Of a stretch of 64,000 bases of DNA, positions 50,847-62,789 are shown piece after piece. Made by a program: the position numbers and the translations under genes. Each line of letters begins with the position of its first letter. Within the stretch, counting starts at the first letter, position 1. Source of the stretch: Pachypanchax playfairii (lineage: Eukaryota > Chordata > Actinopteri > Cyprinodontiformes > Aplocheilidae); the NCBI GenBank assembly GCA_006937955.1, contig SSNP01000082.1, positions 1,987,549-2,051,548 of the forward strand. Direction: 5' to 3'. Under the pieces are notes generated by a model that saw only the letters and a program-made list of their open reading frames with translations, made no database searches and had not been told where the DNA came from.

Positions 50847-53800
50847 AGCCAATCTGAGTCCAGCAAATTAGAACAATGAATATGAACGAGCTGCTGATGA
50901 AGCAGTCGAAGCTGCCTGATGGAAGGAGCTGCAACCACCCGAATTTTGATGCAGACAGATTGAAAGGTCTGTTAATCAGTGTTTCCTGACGTTTGTTAGA
51001 TATAAAATGTTTCATATTACAGGTTAATACTTAAGAAATAACCACAAAGTCCTGAAATGTGTATGAAATGGCTTCTTTAAGAGAAATTTTCTCTCAAAAA
51101 AGTCTCACAGTCTTGTAGATGTTATGAACCCGTCTATAATCCCTCTCAGTTAAGCTTCTAATATTTACTCTCAGTAATTCTGTTTAGTCCCACCCTCAAC
51201 ATTAAAATGAGATTTTTGTCTCTAAACTGACTGATCAGATCTTGAACTTGGTCTGTTATATATTGTTATTTAACCGCCTCTAGAAAATGATGAGACAAAA
51301 ACTGATTATAGTCACAATTAACAGTTAGTTCATGTCATTTATTTTTCATCAAGTTTATGGAGATTTCTCATTGACCAGTTGGATAATTGTCCCACCTGAT
51401 GGCAGCCTCTTTATTCATTGTCATTCATATTTATTGTACTGCAAGACTGAAAATGATGCATATTTCAACATTCCTCTCCTAAAACTCCAGCAGCTGGTCT
51501 CCTCACTTCCCAGATGTAAACAGATGTTAAAAGAAAAGAACGATGGTGAACATCAATCTGCACCAACATTTTTGAGTTACTTTCACCAAATCAAAAATGA
51601 GTTTATATTTTTTACAAAAGGATACAAATCTCAGTTTCAACATCTAATTTATTTATAAACATGATAATAATAATTTATTAACATGAGATTCATAAATCAT
51701 ACTTTTTAATATACATTCCACACACCAGCTTAACTTTTGTAGAATTGGGGCTGTAAACAGTTTCGTGCTGTTTTCTGGATATTAGTTACACTTTAAAAAA
51801 ACGAAGCGCTTTCAAGCAAGACTTGGAAAATTATGCTTCCTAATAAATGTGCCATTTAAAAGGTGAGTCACACTTTCAAAAATAACTTAAACTCAGTTAT
51901 ATTGTTAACAAATATCCTCCTAAACTGAAGTAAATGAGGTGAGACAGAGAGAAAACTCAAGCCGTCCTCGACTCCACTCGCTCTCTGTGAACATGCTTTT
52001 AACAGCAGTTTAATAATTGTACTGACAGAATAAAATGACAGTTAAATGAATCATTTTGGAAGCTGTAGATTGTAAGATGAGGATGGGAGGTCAATTATTC
52101 TTTACACAAACGTTCTTGAAGAAAAATGAGGAATGCATGCAAATGAAAACTAAAAAGTGGTGATTTTTCTTCCCTCCCTGCAGATTTGATGGGCTCTGCC
52201 GCTCTAATTTAATCTCCTCCGAATCTAAACCCACTGTGGAAGTTTCTGTTCTGCAGTTTTACCAGAAAGAGTTATGGATTTGAAAGAGTCTCATGAGAAA
52301 GCGGGTTGACATAAGAGGATGTGCCTGTTAGAGAACAAGGCAGGAGAGAGAAACTCAGTTACTAGGCGAATTGGATGAAACGCCGACAGCACGGAAACCA
52401 ATAAAATATACATCTAACATCACACTGAGGTGACAGGGTGACCTTGTAGCTCAAGAATGTTCTTCATTAAAACACTTTGATAGTTTCTTTTGATGGAAAC
52501 CTACATTTTCTCCACACACGGTCATAACTAAAACTTGTTTATGTATTTATATCTAGACAATAAAGGCTTTTAAACGTTTAAAATGATTTCAAATGATCAT
52601 TAACAATAATTTAATGACAACAAGTAAATGCAAAATAATCACCCAAAATAAAAGGACCATAAAAACTCCCATAAACTGGTGCAAAATTAGCATAAATACA
52701 TACAGTATGAATGCACAATAAGCTAGTGATAAATGATCACAATTACATTTTATGAGGTCACAAAGAAAAACAAATTATCAGAGAAAAACGAAGAACTGTA
52801 TAATACCCACAAAGTGTCACCAATATAATCTACATTGAAATTATTTAGAGTTTTATTAAAATCACAAATAATAAACCACAACGAGACTAAAACATAGATT
52901 CTCACAAGTTTGATCAAAGAAATCAAACTGTTTGTTTGGTTAAAGTGGTCAACTCAGCCATGCTAAATAACCTTGTGTGATCTTTGTTCTGTTTAGTAAG
53001 TTATTTTAAGTTGGAATGTCATATTTTTTGTTCTGTTTAGTTAATTTGACCTTTTAATGAGCTCAAGGCAATTTTTTTAAACATAGTTTCTTGGGAAACT
53101 TTCAGAAGCTCCATTTTTTAAATAACTTTGATTCCTTATATTTTTTTAACTGAATCATCACACAGTTAATCAAATTCATCCGATCAGCAGAATCGGGCTG
53201 CTACGTTCCAGCTGAAATCCTGATTAAGCAGCGATGGCGGACTTTCACACACAGCTTTTCCTTTTCTGTTTTTGTTTAATAAATAATGACATGATGGAAA
53301 CTGTTGTGTGTTTTTGTGTACTTGAGGTCAAACTTGAATACTTTTAGAATCATCCAGGTCAATTTTATTTATTCCTTACACGTAAAAACCTTAAAAATTA
53401 AAAGTATGTGTTTTCTTCTTCTCATGACAGTGAAACTTTGTCATAAAAAGGATATTTTTGATAGAATTATGGTGTTCTACAAAGTGTTAGTAAAGCACAA
53501 TAAAAGCTCAACCTGCATCATGCATTAAATCCAACATTATTACTCTTACACAGCACGGTGCATGTGCATCCACACATGAACGCATGATCAGAAATGTCTG
53601 ACACAGAACACTTCATCAGCTCATGTCTCTGCTCACCACAGGCCACTGACTCTCCTCCACCTCCCAAAATTCTTCCAAACCACATAAATATTTATGTCCA
53701 TTAATAGTAAAGAGGCTGCACGAGTGGATGCATAATGCTTTGTGCTGGTCTTATTTTCGAAGGGAGATGCACTCCAACTGCCACAACGTCTCTGTCGCCA

Positions 53801-55125
53801 TGACAACGGGGTTCAGCACACCAGCCAGGCAGGACTTGGCCCCGTCGGTCTGCTCAGACAGAAATAGCAGGGTTCTTGTATAGAGAGGGGGGGAAAACAA
53901 TGTGCACAATGCAGAGAGCGCTTCATGCAGCACAAGTATGAATATTAATGTTAATTTGCAGCTACTTCAACATCTCAAGGACATGTGTTTTAGATGTAAC
54001 GCATTCTGAAAAATGCCACACTCCCAATGTCAAAATGTGGATGTGCACACGACTGGTTGATCTCCGACCTTCTGGAGAGGCTGCAACCACGCAGCAGGAG
54101 CCACACGGAATACTTTGACCATATAAAGATGTGGATGCTCATGAGGAAAGCAGATGTGAGGAATTACAAGCTATGGCATTTACATTCCACGGCGAGCGTC
54201 TGAGCCAAAGTCTAAGATATTGTCTTAACAAGGAGCTGGAGTTCCATTGTTCTCCTGCTCTCTCAGCTGATGGGAGGATTCAGAAATGATCACGGATGAT
54301 ATAAACACATAACTGCAGCTTCTCTTTGACTCTTTCCATCACTTTCTGACAAACACAATGATGCTGCTGCTCTGAGCTTGAGCCAGCATTGAGGTTTAAC
54401 ATCCATACACACGGTTTCTCTTTGCAACCACGTCTCCTCCAGGACGCACAACTGATTTCAGAGATAGAAGATCGATGGTGAACACCACCTACACCTACAG
54501 CCGGTGGTTGATTCACTAATAAGAGACAGGAAGCCCCAATAAAGCTGAGACATGTGTGTCAGAAAACAGAAGCAGAAGGTTATTAGACTGTGTGTTGAAC
54601 ACAGCAGCTCCATGAGAGATCAGGAGGTCACACAGCAGGAGAGATTTTGCTTCAGCTTACTGACTGTGTGCTTTCAAGGTAACAGACTCAGACTCTCTGC
54701 GTTCCTCCTGAAAGATTAACAATAACGTTTGCCTTTTCCATGAATAAAATACATCATATATTCTACTAGAAGACAAAGCTGAATGGATTGGAAGGTTAGG
54801 GTTGTATTTCATTACATGGTAACGCTGAGAGAAGCTGCTCTGCCTGACTGTTGATGTTGAAACCCCAAGAAAAGACTCATAATGAAGCACATGAAAAACA
54901 AAGCATCTTGTTTGTGTTTATTGTCTTTATGTCCATTTTAATCAAGCTAAAGTGTAACAAAAAAAATCAAACTTTCTTTTTAAAAATTTGTGGGATTGAA
55001 GTGGAATACTGTCTTCAGATTGGGGACAAATCTCTACTTCAGATGTTTTGGTTTCTTGCTTATAATTAATATCCTGAAACAAAACCAGTGTTGCACATTT
55101 CTTCTTTTTAAAGAAAGTGAAATCC
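50847..55125. other. Gene-free stretch with a candidate regulatory patch
   Basis: No gene is recognised. 51,600-53,530 is very AT-rich. 53,540-54,540 has balanced composition, no simple repeats, and an RFX-type site listed separately; it is the best conserved-element candidate in this part. Frames 53751-53933 and 54280-54516 (minus) have no domains. Confidence 0.45.
53794..53807. promoter_or_regulatory. RFX X-box-like palindrome
   Basis: GTCGCCATGACAAC matches the palindromic X-box GTTGCCATGGCAAC at 12 of 14 positions. RFX factors bind such sites in vertebrates, for example at ciliary genes. It lies in a non-repetitive, compositionally balanced patch. Binding is inferred. Confidence 0.35.
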
Positions 55126-55130
55126 AGATC

Positions 55131-55983
55131 TGTCATGGTTCGTACCAGGTGGGGTTGTTTTCGAGCTCCCAAAGTGACCCAAACTCCAAACACACACAGA
55201 GCGAGGAAACAGCGTTCAGTGTTAACAGTGTTTATTATGTACAGTGCTCCAGTATATACACAGGTGGATAATAAATGTGCACGATGAAACTCAGGACGGG
55301 CCTGGTGCGGGACAGGAACGGTCCTGGAGTTATGAGAGAGAGAGAGGTTAGTGACAGGTGGAGAAACCAGCTGCGGCGTGCGGGGATCGTGCTCGCTTAA
55401 CTCACGGGTTCGTGTGTGACGTCCGGGTTTGAGGAGAGATCCGAGGATGCTGCCGCAGGGGTGGTGATCCAAACTGTCGATATCCGTTATGTGAGATCCG
55501 GGTCCGGGTGCTGTGTGCGCAGACGTGACTGCGGCAGGGGTGACAGCAGAGCGTTGACCGGGAAGGTGTGGACCAGAGGAAGCCAGAGACAGACAGGGAG
55601 CCAGAGGGAGAGAGCTGGTCGCGTAGCACCGCAACGGAGCTCTAGTACGTTCCAGGTTTGAGCCAATCCTCACAATGAGCGGTTCGATATCCACGCTGGA
55701 GGTTAAGCTGTCGGGAGAGGAGCTCCAGGACAGCGGGCTAAACACAAGGAAGAGAGGGCAGGTTAAATACTGCTGAAAACACTCTGGTTAATAATTACTG
55801 GCCACTCTGTTACCACGAAATGTAGTGGAACAAACTGGCGTCTGTCTGTGGTTCCTCCTCTGCTTAAGTACCCAGCTCTCCTGAGCTGGGTAATGATCCA
55901 CACCTGTCTTCACTGATCGCTGCTGCCACGCCCTGCAAGACAATTAGTGCACCTCACCACCACCAGCAGCAGAGATCCTCACA
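55131..55983 (-). mobile_element. Solo LTR of an LTR retrotransposon
   Basis: An 853 bp segment begins TGTCATGG and ends CCTCACA on the plus strand, so it has TG...CA ends on either strand. It is flanked by a perfect 5 bp duplication AGATC (55126-55130 and 55984-55988). On the minus strand an AATAAA polyadenylation signal (55236-55231) lies about 95 bp before the 3' end, as expected for an R-U5 region. A TACTTAAG element near 55865 might serve as TATA-like promoter. No internal gag or pol and no second LTR is present, so it probably arose by recombination between two LTRs. Gypsy or retrovirus-like origin cannot be decided. The 267-codon frame on the minus strand (54942-55745) runs through the LTR and is not a gene. 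Confidence 0.82.
55869..55892. other. Perfect 10 bp hairpin inside the solo LTR
   Basis: TACCCAGCTC, a TCCT loop, then GAGCTGGGTA. On the minus strand it lies upstream of most of the LTR, in the likely U3 region next to TACTTAAG, so it may be part of the LTR promoter. Confidence 0.6.
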
Positions 55984-55988
55984 AGATC

Positions 55989-58055
55989 CAGACAGAACAT
56001 TCCAGGTTTCTTCTTGACCCACATTCCAACCTCCCACTGATCCTTCTACAGATTATAAAATTGCATACGATCAATAAACGCATCAATTCTCATCTACTTG
56101 AGGAATAATTTGATGCTGCACAGCAGATTTCCTAACAATAATATATTTGTTGAAAATATGTGCAGACAGAAAGGCAGATATGACTTCAATTCAAACTTTA
56201 AAATATAAAAGAAGCGTTACAACAAGTTTTGTTTTTTCTTTTTACTAATACTAGCATGGGTAAAGTACCTTAAAATCCCCTGTGAGGTTGAGAGGAATGA
56301 TCTTATACTGTTAGAATATTTGCAACATGTCTTTATTTGTTTATAAGTGAGTCTACTGGGTCTACTATATTTAACATGAGCAGAAGACTGACACATGAAC
56401 ATTTACCATCCTACTGTCTGATTTTAGGTGCCTAAAGACAATGAGAGGATTTTGGGTTTGTTGTTTTCAGACTGGACATTGGTAAATGCTTCAGGACAGT
56501 GAGACAGCAAAATCCAGGACAATAAAGCGTGCACATATAAATACATGCAAATGCAAGCACACACATGCCACTCAGGCCGGCAATGTAGTCTGACCTAGAA
56601 AGGCCGTCTGCACGAAGGCTTCTCAACAAGCTGAAACAGACTGATGGGTCAAAACACTCCAAATCCCCCCCCCACTTCCCGCTCAACCCACTGTTTAAAA
56701 GCCTGGATTAACTCAAAAAACAAGAATTAGACAAAATATACAGAAAAAAGAAAAAAAATCATATAAACTGAAAAATCCTTTTTAACTATGAGTTTGATTT
56801 ATAGATGTAACTTGAAGTATTTGTGCAGGAAGAAGAAAAACAGATATCACTGGAGTTCCACTCCTGAACTAAATTAAAGCCTTCAAACTGTTTGTGAGGT
56901 TGTCAGCACAAGAAATAATTAGTTCCAGCACGTATGTGACTTCTTTCTGTGACTCTGTACAAAACAAACCGCACACTAAGCTGGTAAACCATGGAAACAA
57001 CACCTACCTGCAGCGAGCGATATAGATACCCTCCTTTTTTTTTCAGCTTCTTCTGTTTTTCTGCTCTTGGAGTGCAGAGAGTGACTGTCAGAGTCTTCTA
57101 GGCCATCTCAAGTGCATTAGAGGAAGAAGAGGAGGGGGCGGATGTTGAGGTAGAAGGATGTTAGGAAGGTGAAGAGGGTGAAAGTCCCTTTGTAGCAGAT
57201 GTATGGGGATAGTAACAGGCAAGGACATACCAGGGGCAGCATATCACCACTGGATCTTTTCTCTGCATCCAGACTTTCTGTTTACATTCACAGTTTCACC
57301 TTAAAGGCTTTTTCTGCCTTTGTTGTTGCACCAGGGCTTTTGAAGGGGCTCATATTGCAGACTTGTGCCACATACACAGGATGACAGAGTCTGAGCTCCT
57401 CACAAATCCTGAATCCTGCTCTGTCTATATCATTGTTTTGTTTTTACCCCCCACCCCGACCCCAGTTTTCCACTTTCAGTGTGACAGTGGAGTACAGGTG
57501 ATCTCTAATCTAAATCAGATGAACTATAAAAACACAAGCATTGCTTTCCTCATTAACCCAGAGGCCTCTCCAATCAAAGAGCAGACTTTTGAGGCTCACC
57601 TAAGTGTTGTTTAGAACAAGTCCCAATGCATCAGTAAAATCAGTCTCATTTCATCTGTATGTTTGAATCCAGAGCCAAGGACGGGGACGAGTCCTTCAGC
57701 TTTTACCTGAGACTCTGTCCTCTCTGTCAGGACGAGTTTGGACTGAAGCTTTTATTTCTAGACCGGTTGATTCTTGCTCACTGCTGAGGCACAGAGACAT
57801 CCCGTCCCTGAGGAAACAGCTGATGTCCCATCTTGTCACGTTCACTCTTTCATCCACAGACCACAAAGCAAATGGCAAACAAGTGCAGCGAGGCTGAGAG
57901 GCGTAGGAGGGAAATGATGGGGAAAAAAAATGAGTGGACAGTCGATAAAAGGGAAAAAGCTAACGTTCAAAACGGCTGCTCATAATCAAAACTGCAATTT
58001 ATTTGTCATGTTTAGTGAAGAATGCGCATTTATTTCAGAACATACTTTTTACATT
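55989..58055. other. Gene-free stretch
   Basis: No gene or recognisable repeat. Short frames at 56432-56686 and 57363-57614 have no domains. AT-rich except for 57,050-57,200, which is purine-rich. Confidence 0.45.
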
Positions 58056-58151
58056 TAATAAGGTGTTTTGAATTTTGTGGATGCCGTGTGCTCATCAGAT
58101 CTGCAAATCCTTCCACTTCTATTCTTGATTTAAAATAAAACAACACATCCA

Positions 58152-58400
58152 ATGTTGGGATTGAAAATTCAATTAACTTTACAAGTTTTCATTATTTTGA
58201 ATGTGATGGCGAACTTAAAGCAGATGTCAAGACAGAACAATGAAACATTTAGTGAACCTGAAAAAAAGCCTGCTCTTTGTTGGATTGTGACTAAATCAAA
58301 ACATTTAGTGGTCGACTCATGGATCAGACTCCTGTTGGCTGTGACGGCTGTGATTTTTGTAGTTAATTTTCTCATTAGTTATTGGATTGTAAGATACTGA
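58152..58400 (+). CDS. Short ORF in the duplicated segment (right copy), unknown
   Basis: Eighty-two codons starting MLGLKIQLTLQVF and ending YWIVRY. One likely membrane-spanning stretch lies near the C-terminus (LLLAVTAVIFVVNFLI), with a milder hydrophobic stretch at residues 5-19. It is the longer of the two copies. No family is recognised, no promoter or splice signals were identified, and it lies in repeat-flanked DNA. Treat as a hypothetical frame, probably not translated. Confidence 0.15.
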   Translation: MLGLKIQLTLQVFIILNVMANLKQMSRQNNETFSEPEKKPALCWIVTKSKHLVVDSWIRLLLAVTAVIFVVNFLISYWIVRY

Positions 58401-58527
58401 AGAGTTTGACATGTGCATTGAAAAGTTTAGAGAAGGTTAAATTAAGTTAAAAAAATATTGTGCATTTCATATTTCACTCTCCAATGAAAGTTAAAATGTT
58501 TTCTAGTTCTAGTTCTCTGTCATAATA

Positions 58528-59039
58528 TTAAAGGTACAGTATGTAAGAATTATAAAGTGAAATACTCACACATCAGTCTAACAATGTCCCACTGATGTTA
58601 AAAATAAAGTCACATTGTAACAGATCTCGATCTCAGCCGACTGGGTCATCACTAGTTATGGTCATTTTAAAACAGCTAGCCCGGACTGTAATTATTATTT
58701 ATACTTCCTGGTTCCATAGCGAATCACATGTGAGTCTGCAAGGCTGCCAAGTCTTCAACACAAGCAGCTGTAATTCCACAACGAGCCGCAGCAAAAAGTA
58801 GCAGCGTTGTGGATGGAATGGAAGCTAGTAAAAGAAGCAGCCCTGAGGTCACTTGAAAACCACAGCATCCTTCCCCAAAACTGAACGACTACAAGAGAAA
58901 TAAAATGAGGATCAACACTGGAACTGGCAACCCAAAAGAAAAATCAGGGAGGAGAGGCGGTGAGTGGCTGCGAGTTGCCGGCTTTGTTTTTCTACATGAA
59001 ACGACGACACAGTCTAATTTTTACAAACTGTACCTTTAA
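58528..59039. mobile_element. TTAA-flanked piggyBac-like MITE, right-arm copy
   Basis: A 504 bp element (58532-59035) between TTAA at 58528-58531 and 59036-59039, with the same 20 bp termini as the left-arm copy in opposite orientation. It contains no transposase. Confidence 0.75.
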
Positions 59040-59374
59040 GAAGTGACAAGTATTCCCAAAATGTGCTGTATAGGAACACAATTTAACTCGTTTGCAATTT
59101 GTTCTTCTGGGTCTTTTCAGCAGGTAAACACATACAAATTCCTCCATCCATCCATTCTCTAACCAGACCTCCCTCTCCCCAGCCACATCAGCCAGTTCTT
59201 CCAGGAAAACATTCAAATTTCCTAAAGAAATTTTATTGGCTGAAAAACTGGTTAAGTAGCCGTGTGGTTCCACTTCAATGAGATGCTGATTGGTTGAAAG
59301 ACAATTTGAAAATACCTCTCTAAAAGTTCCCAAATTCAAACATAATGTTTATGGTTTTAAAACCCTCTATACTC

Positions 59375-59377
59375 TGT

Positions 59378-59417
<40 letters not shown>
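59375..59417 (+). repeat. (TG)n microsatellite with one TC interruption
   Basis: About 21 units, longer than its left-arm counterpart of 14 units. It separates the unique part from unit R1. Confidence 0.95.
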
Positions 59418-59815
<398 letters not shown>

Positions 59816-60108
59816 GTCTCGTTTGTATTTCTGACCTCCTGGGGACCCGTTTCCTGACTTTTACTATCTTTCTGGGGTCCGAGGGTTCTTGTGGGGACCG
59901 AAGCCTGGTCCCCATGAGGGGGACTCCCCTTTTTAGGGTTAGGGGTTAGGTTTATAGGTATGGTGTGAATAGAGTTTTAGTTAGTCTTAGGGTTAGTTAT
60001 AGATCAGTAATGGTTAAGGTTAGGAAAAGGGTTTGGGTTAGGTATAAATCTAGTTACTAAAATCAATGGAAGTCAATGGACGGTCCCCATAAGGATACCA
60101 AAACACAC

Positions 60109-60109
<1 letters not shown>
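59816..60109 (-). repeat. GTCCCC/telomere-like repeat unit R2
   Basis: Inverted counterpart of L1, starting TGTCTCGTTTGTATTTCTG and ending CCAAAACACACTT. Shares with R1 the GAGGGGGACTCCCC variant. Confidence 0.88.

Positions 60110-60152
<43 letters not shown>
60110..60152 (+). repeat. (GT)n tract at the outer end of the right arm
   Basis: About 21 units. The duplication ends here; its left counterpart has about 61 units. Confidence 0.95.
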
Positions 60153-60155
<3 letters not shown>

Positions 60156-60540
60156 CCAGCAACCACACGCATTCACAGAAGGTAACCACAGGTCCAATGC
60201 AGAGGGGATGTCTGCAAGAGACAAGAGTGGCCCCTGTCCCCATCAGGAGAGTGCCCCAAAAGGATACAGTCCAAAGACCCCCAGAACCCAGCATATCACC
60301 CCCACCCACCAGTACAGGACCAGGCCAGGGGTCTGTGACCCCAGGGCCCAGGGGTCAGCCCCAACCTGACTATGTCCCCACCCACACCAGAGAGTTCAGC
60401 ACCGCCACCCCACCACGACCACCACCACCAGCACAACACACAGAGACCTGTATAAATGCACTCCAACACCCACATAAACAAACAAACAAACAAACAAACA
60501 AAGAGAGAAAAGAGTAGTAAAAAGAAAGACAAGACGCTTC
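60153..60540. repeat. C-rich, possibly dispersed repeat with (AAAC)n tail
   Basis: C- and A-rich sequence (CCCCCACCCACCAGTACAGG, CCACCACGACCACC) ends in (AAAC)n at about 60,475-60,502. It reads as low-complexity or repeat-derived DNA. Frames through it on both strands lack domains. Confidence 0.4.
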
Positions 60541-62269
60541 CCAGAACATGACAGGTTGTTATGTTTTACTTCCTGTTGCAGACATATTAAACTGGATTGA
60601 TTCCACAAATGAATCAGTTGCAGATGTACATGTAATGAAGATTCTGAGTTTAGATGTTTTGCTAATACACACAGAGAAAAAGGTAATCACCCTCCCCCTC
60701 CTCCTCCCCTCCCCCTTTGCTGACAGATGATAATAAGTTTATGACATAGAGGCTGATGGTGCAGTGTGAATAATTAATATAGCATTTAAATAACAGAGAG
60801 AAAAGAGACAGTTTATAATATTCACCCTAAATTCAACTCTTTCATTACATAACATGTAAATGCTCGTTTCAGTTTTTATTTTAACGGTTTTTAAAGAGCC
60901 TTGACCTTTGAACTGTTTTAAAGATTCAGTGTGTATGATGCTCGTTGTTTAAAAGAATAAATAACGATGCAACTCGTGTAGACTGGGATGATATTAATCA
61001 GAGTAGGATGTCTACTAATTGCAAGCTTTAAACTCTGACCTTCCCACATGCTGAGGCCTCCTCACGTATGCATCTGTAAATGGGAAATAGACCCGAATAT
61101 TCAACAGCTAAGGTCAAAGGTCACCTTGAAAGATTAATTTTGTTTTGATTGTGAGATTCTAAAACTGTATTAATAAACGCCTGAAGGAAAAACAAGGTGA
61201 AAGATAAATTTACATTCTAGTTTAAAGACTCAACAACAGTTTCTTATAATTGTTTAAAGTGTTTTTGACCACTAGTTTTTCAGACTTTGTCAAGGTTTTT
61301 CAGTTTTTCATTAATTTTTAATATTCACACTAAAAAGTATATTATTGCTAATAATTTCCTCTTTTTAAAGTACCTCATCAGAAAATAATAACATCCCATA
61401 ATCTTTCTTTTACATTTTGTTTATTTTCTCATGACAGTGCAGAATAAAAAAACATGTTTCACAGACTCAGATATCACATCTTCATGTCAAATATTTCTTC
61501 TAATTTAAACAATATACAGTTTAACCACAATGTAATCTGGGTATTATAGTTTATTATTCAGTCCAGTTTCACTCATTGTTCCTATCTTCCTTATAAGGCA
61601 GTTATTTCTTCTTCCCACTGTCTTTATCATCTTTCCTTTTGCTTTTGCTTGATTACAAATTACATTTCTACTTTACTGGTTGATGTAATAATATCTGTTT
61701 GATCATTCCGTGTAGCTTGATTTGAATGTTTGTCCTTTTCTGCCCACATGTGAGGGTTTTCATTGAAATATAACTATTAATCCCATCAACTGAATTCTGT
61801 ACAGTTGTTGAATTTCTGATATTCTTGTCTTGGTCTGCTGCTGAATAAATGCGTTTCAATCTGAGTAATAGTGAACAAGCTACATTTCCAACAGGATGAA
61901 ATTCCTCAATCCACTCCAAGGCTACAATGTTCCCAACATTTCTTCTAGATTTACAGAAAATCCATAATTAATTCTTATACCTGCATTAATGCTGCACGGA
62001 ATGAAACACCAGCCCTATTATTTGAGTTATTTGACGTATCAGTATAAATATGTACATGACATGAGTATAAATATGTTTGTATTATAAGTGGATCTGCAGT
62101 GTTTCCTTTCTTTGTTTTTTCTTTTCTCTAGTAGAGTAAGATCTGTATCAATATCAGGTAATAGCCATGAGGGAAATGAGACTGATGTGACTGAGGTACT
62201 GGTTGACTTCAAAATGTCTCTGTACAAACAGGGAGTACATATGGAGGAAGATGATTACCAACTGTGAGC
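60541..62269. other. Gene-free AT-rich stretch
   Basis: Nothing recognisable. Strongly AT-rich between 61,200 and 62,270. Confidence 0.5.
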
Positions 62270-62460
62270 AGCTGGGTTAATTAACAGATGAGAATCAGGT
62301 GTGAGGGACAGCGTGACCAGGATAACTGAGGGAAACACAAGGGAATAAACACACAGAGAAAACAGGGATGAAAGAACAAACTTAACAAAGAAAATTACTA
62401 AATAAATATTACCATAAGAAATCAAGAAAAAACAAAATAATCTAACGTAGCACCATGACA
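62270..62460 (+). repeat. Possible LTR-type tail
   Basis: Sequence from GCTGGGTTAATTAACAGATG through CAGGTGTGAGGGACAG to CACCATGACA resembles the ends of teleost LTR retrotransposons, and its end CCATGACA equals the 3' end of the solo LTR at 55131. No target duplication or second terminus was found, so this is a tentative fragment. Confidence 0.3.
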
Positions 62461-62603
62461 ATTTGTAGTTGATAATATACAGAGGAGGTAGGAGGAAGCT
62501 TTAAGAGCACATGTAGCTGCATGACAAACAAACAACGAACGTCGTCATGGGTTTGTCATTTGTCTGTTTCTCCTTCTCATATATCAAAGTTCCCATTTTT
62601 TAC

Positions 62604-62762
62604 CTGATCAGTCTTTGGAGAGGTTGGGAGAAACCCCGCGGCAGCAGCGAACATGAAAGGTCGATGGTGCACATCGTAACAGGTGTCGTGCCGCAGAGCC
62701 AAATATAACTGCAGCATCTTCTCATTCACTGGCTGTCGTACACTCCGTCTTCTTTCCCTCAT
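62604..62762 (-). other. Exon-like open segment with splice donor, minus strand
   Basis: From an ATG at 62762 the minus strand is open for 53 codons, beginning MRERRRSVRQPVNEK and ending LPTSPKTDQ, directly into a donor-like GATCAG/GTAAAAAA with GT at 62603-62602 (phase 0). The peptide is basic at its N-terminus and has an AAAA run. CpG is locally raised. I do not recognise the product and found no further exon, so chance or a non-coding exon is possible. Confidence 0.2.
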
Positions 62763-62789
62763 CACACACCCACCTTCAGCTCAGAGCAG

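Noticed and set aside
54942..55745. 267-codon minus-strand open frame, the longest in the window
   Set aside because: It runs through the U3-U5 portion of the solo LTR and out into flanking DNA, has no domain, and its openness follows from GC-rich LTR composition.
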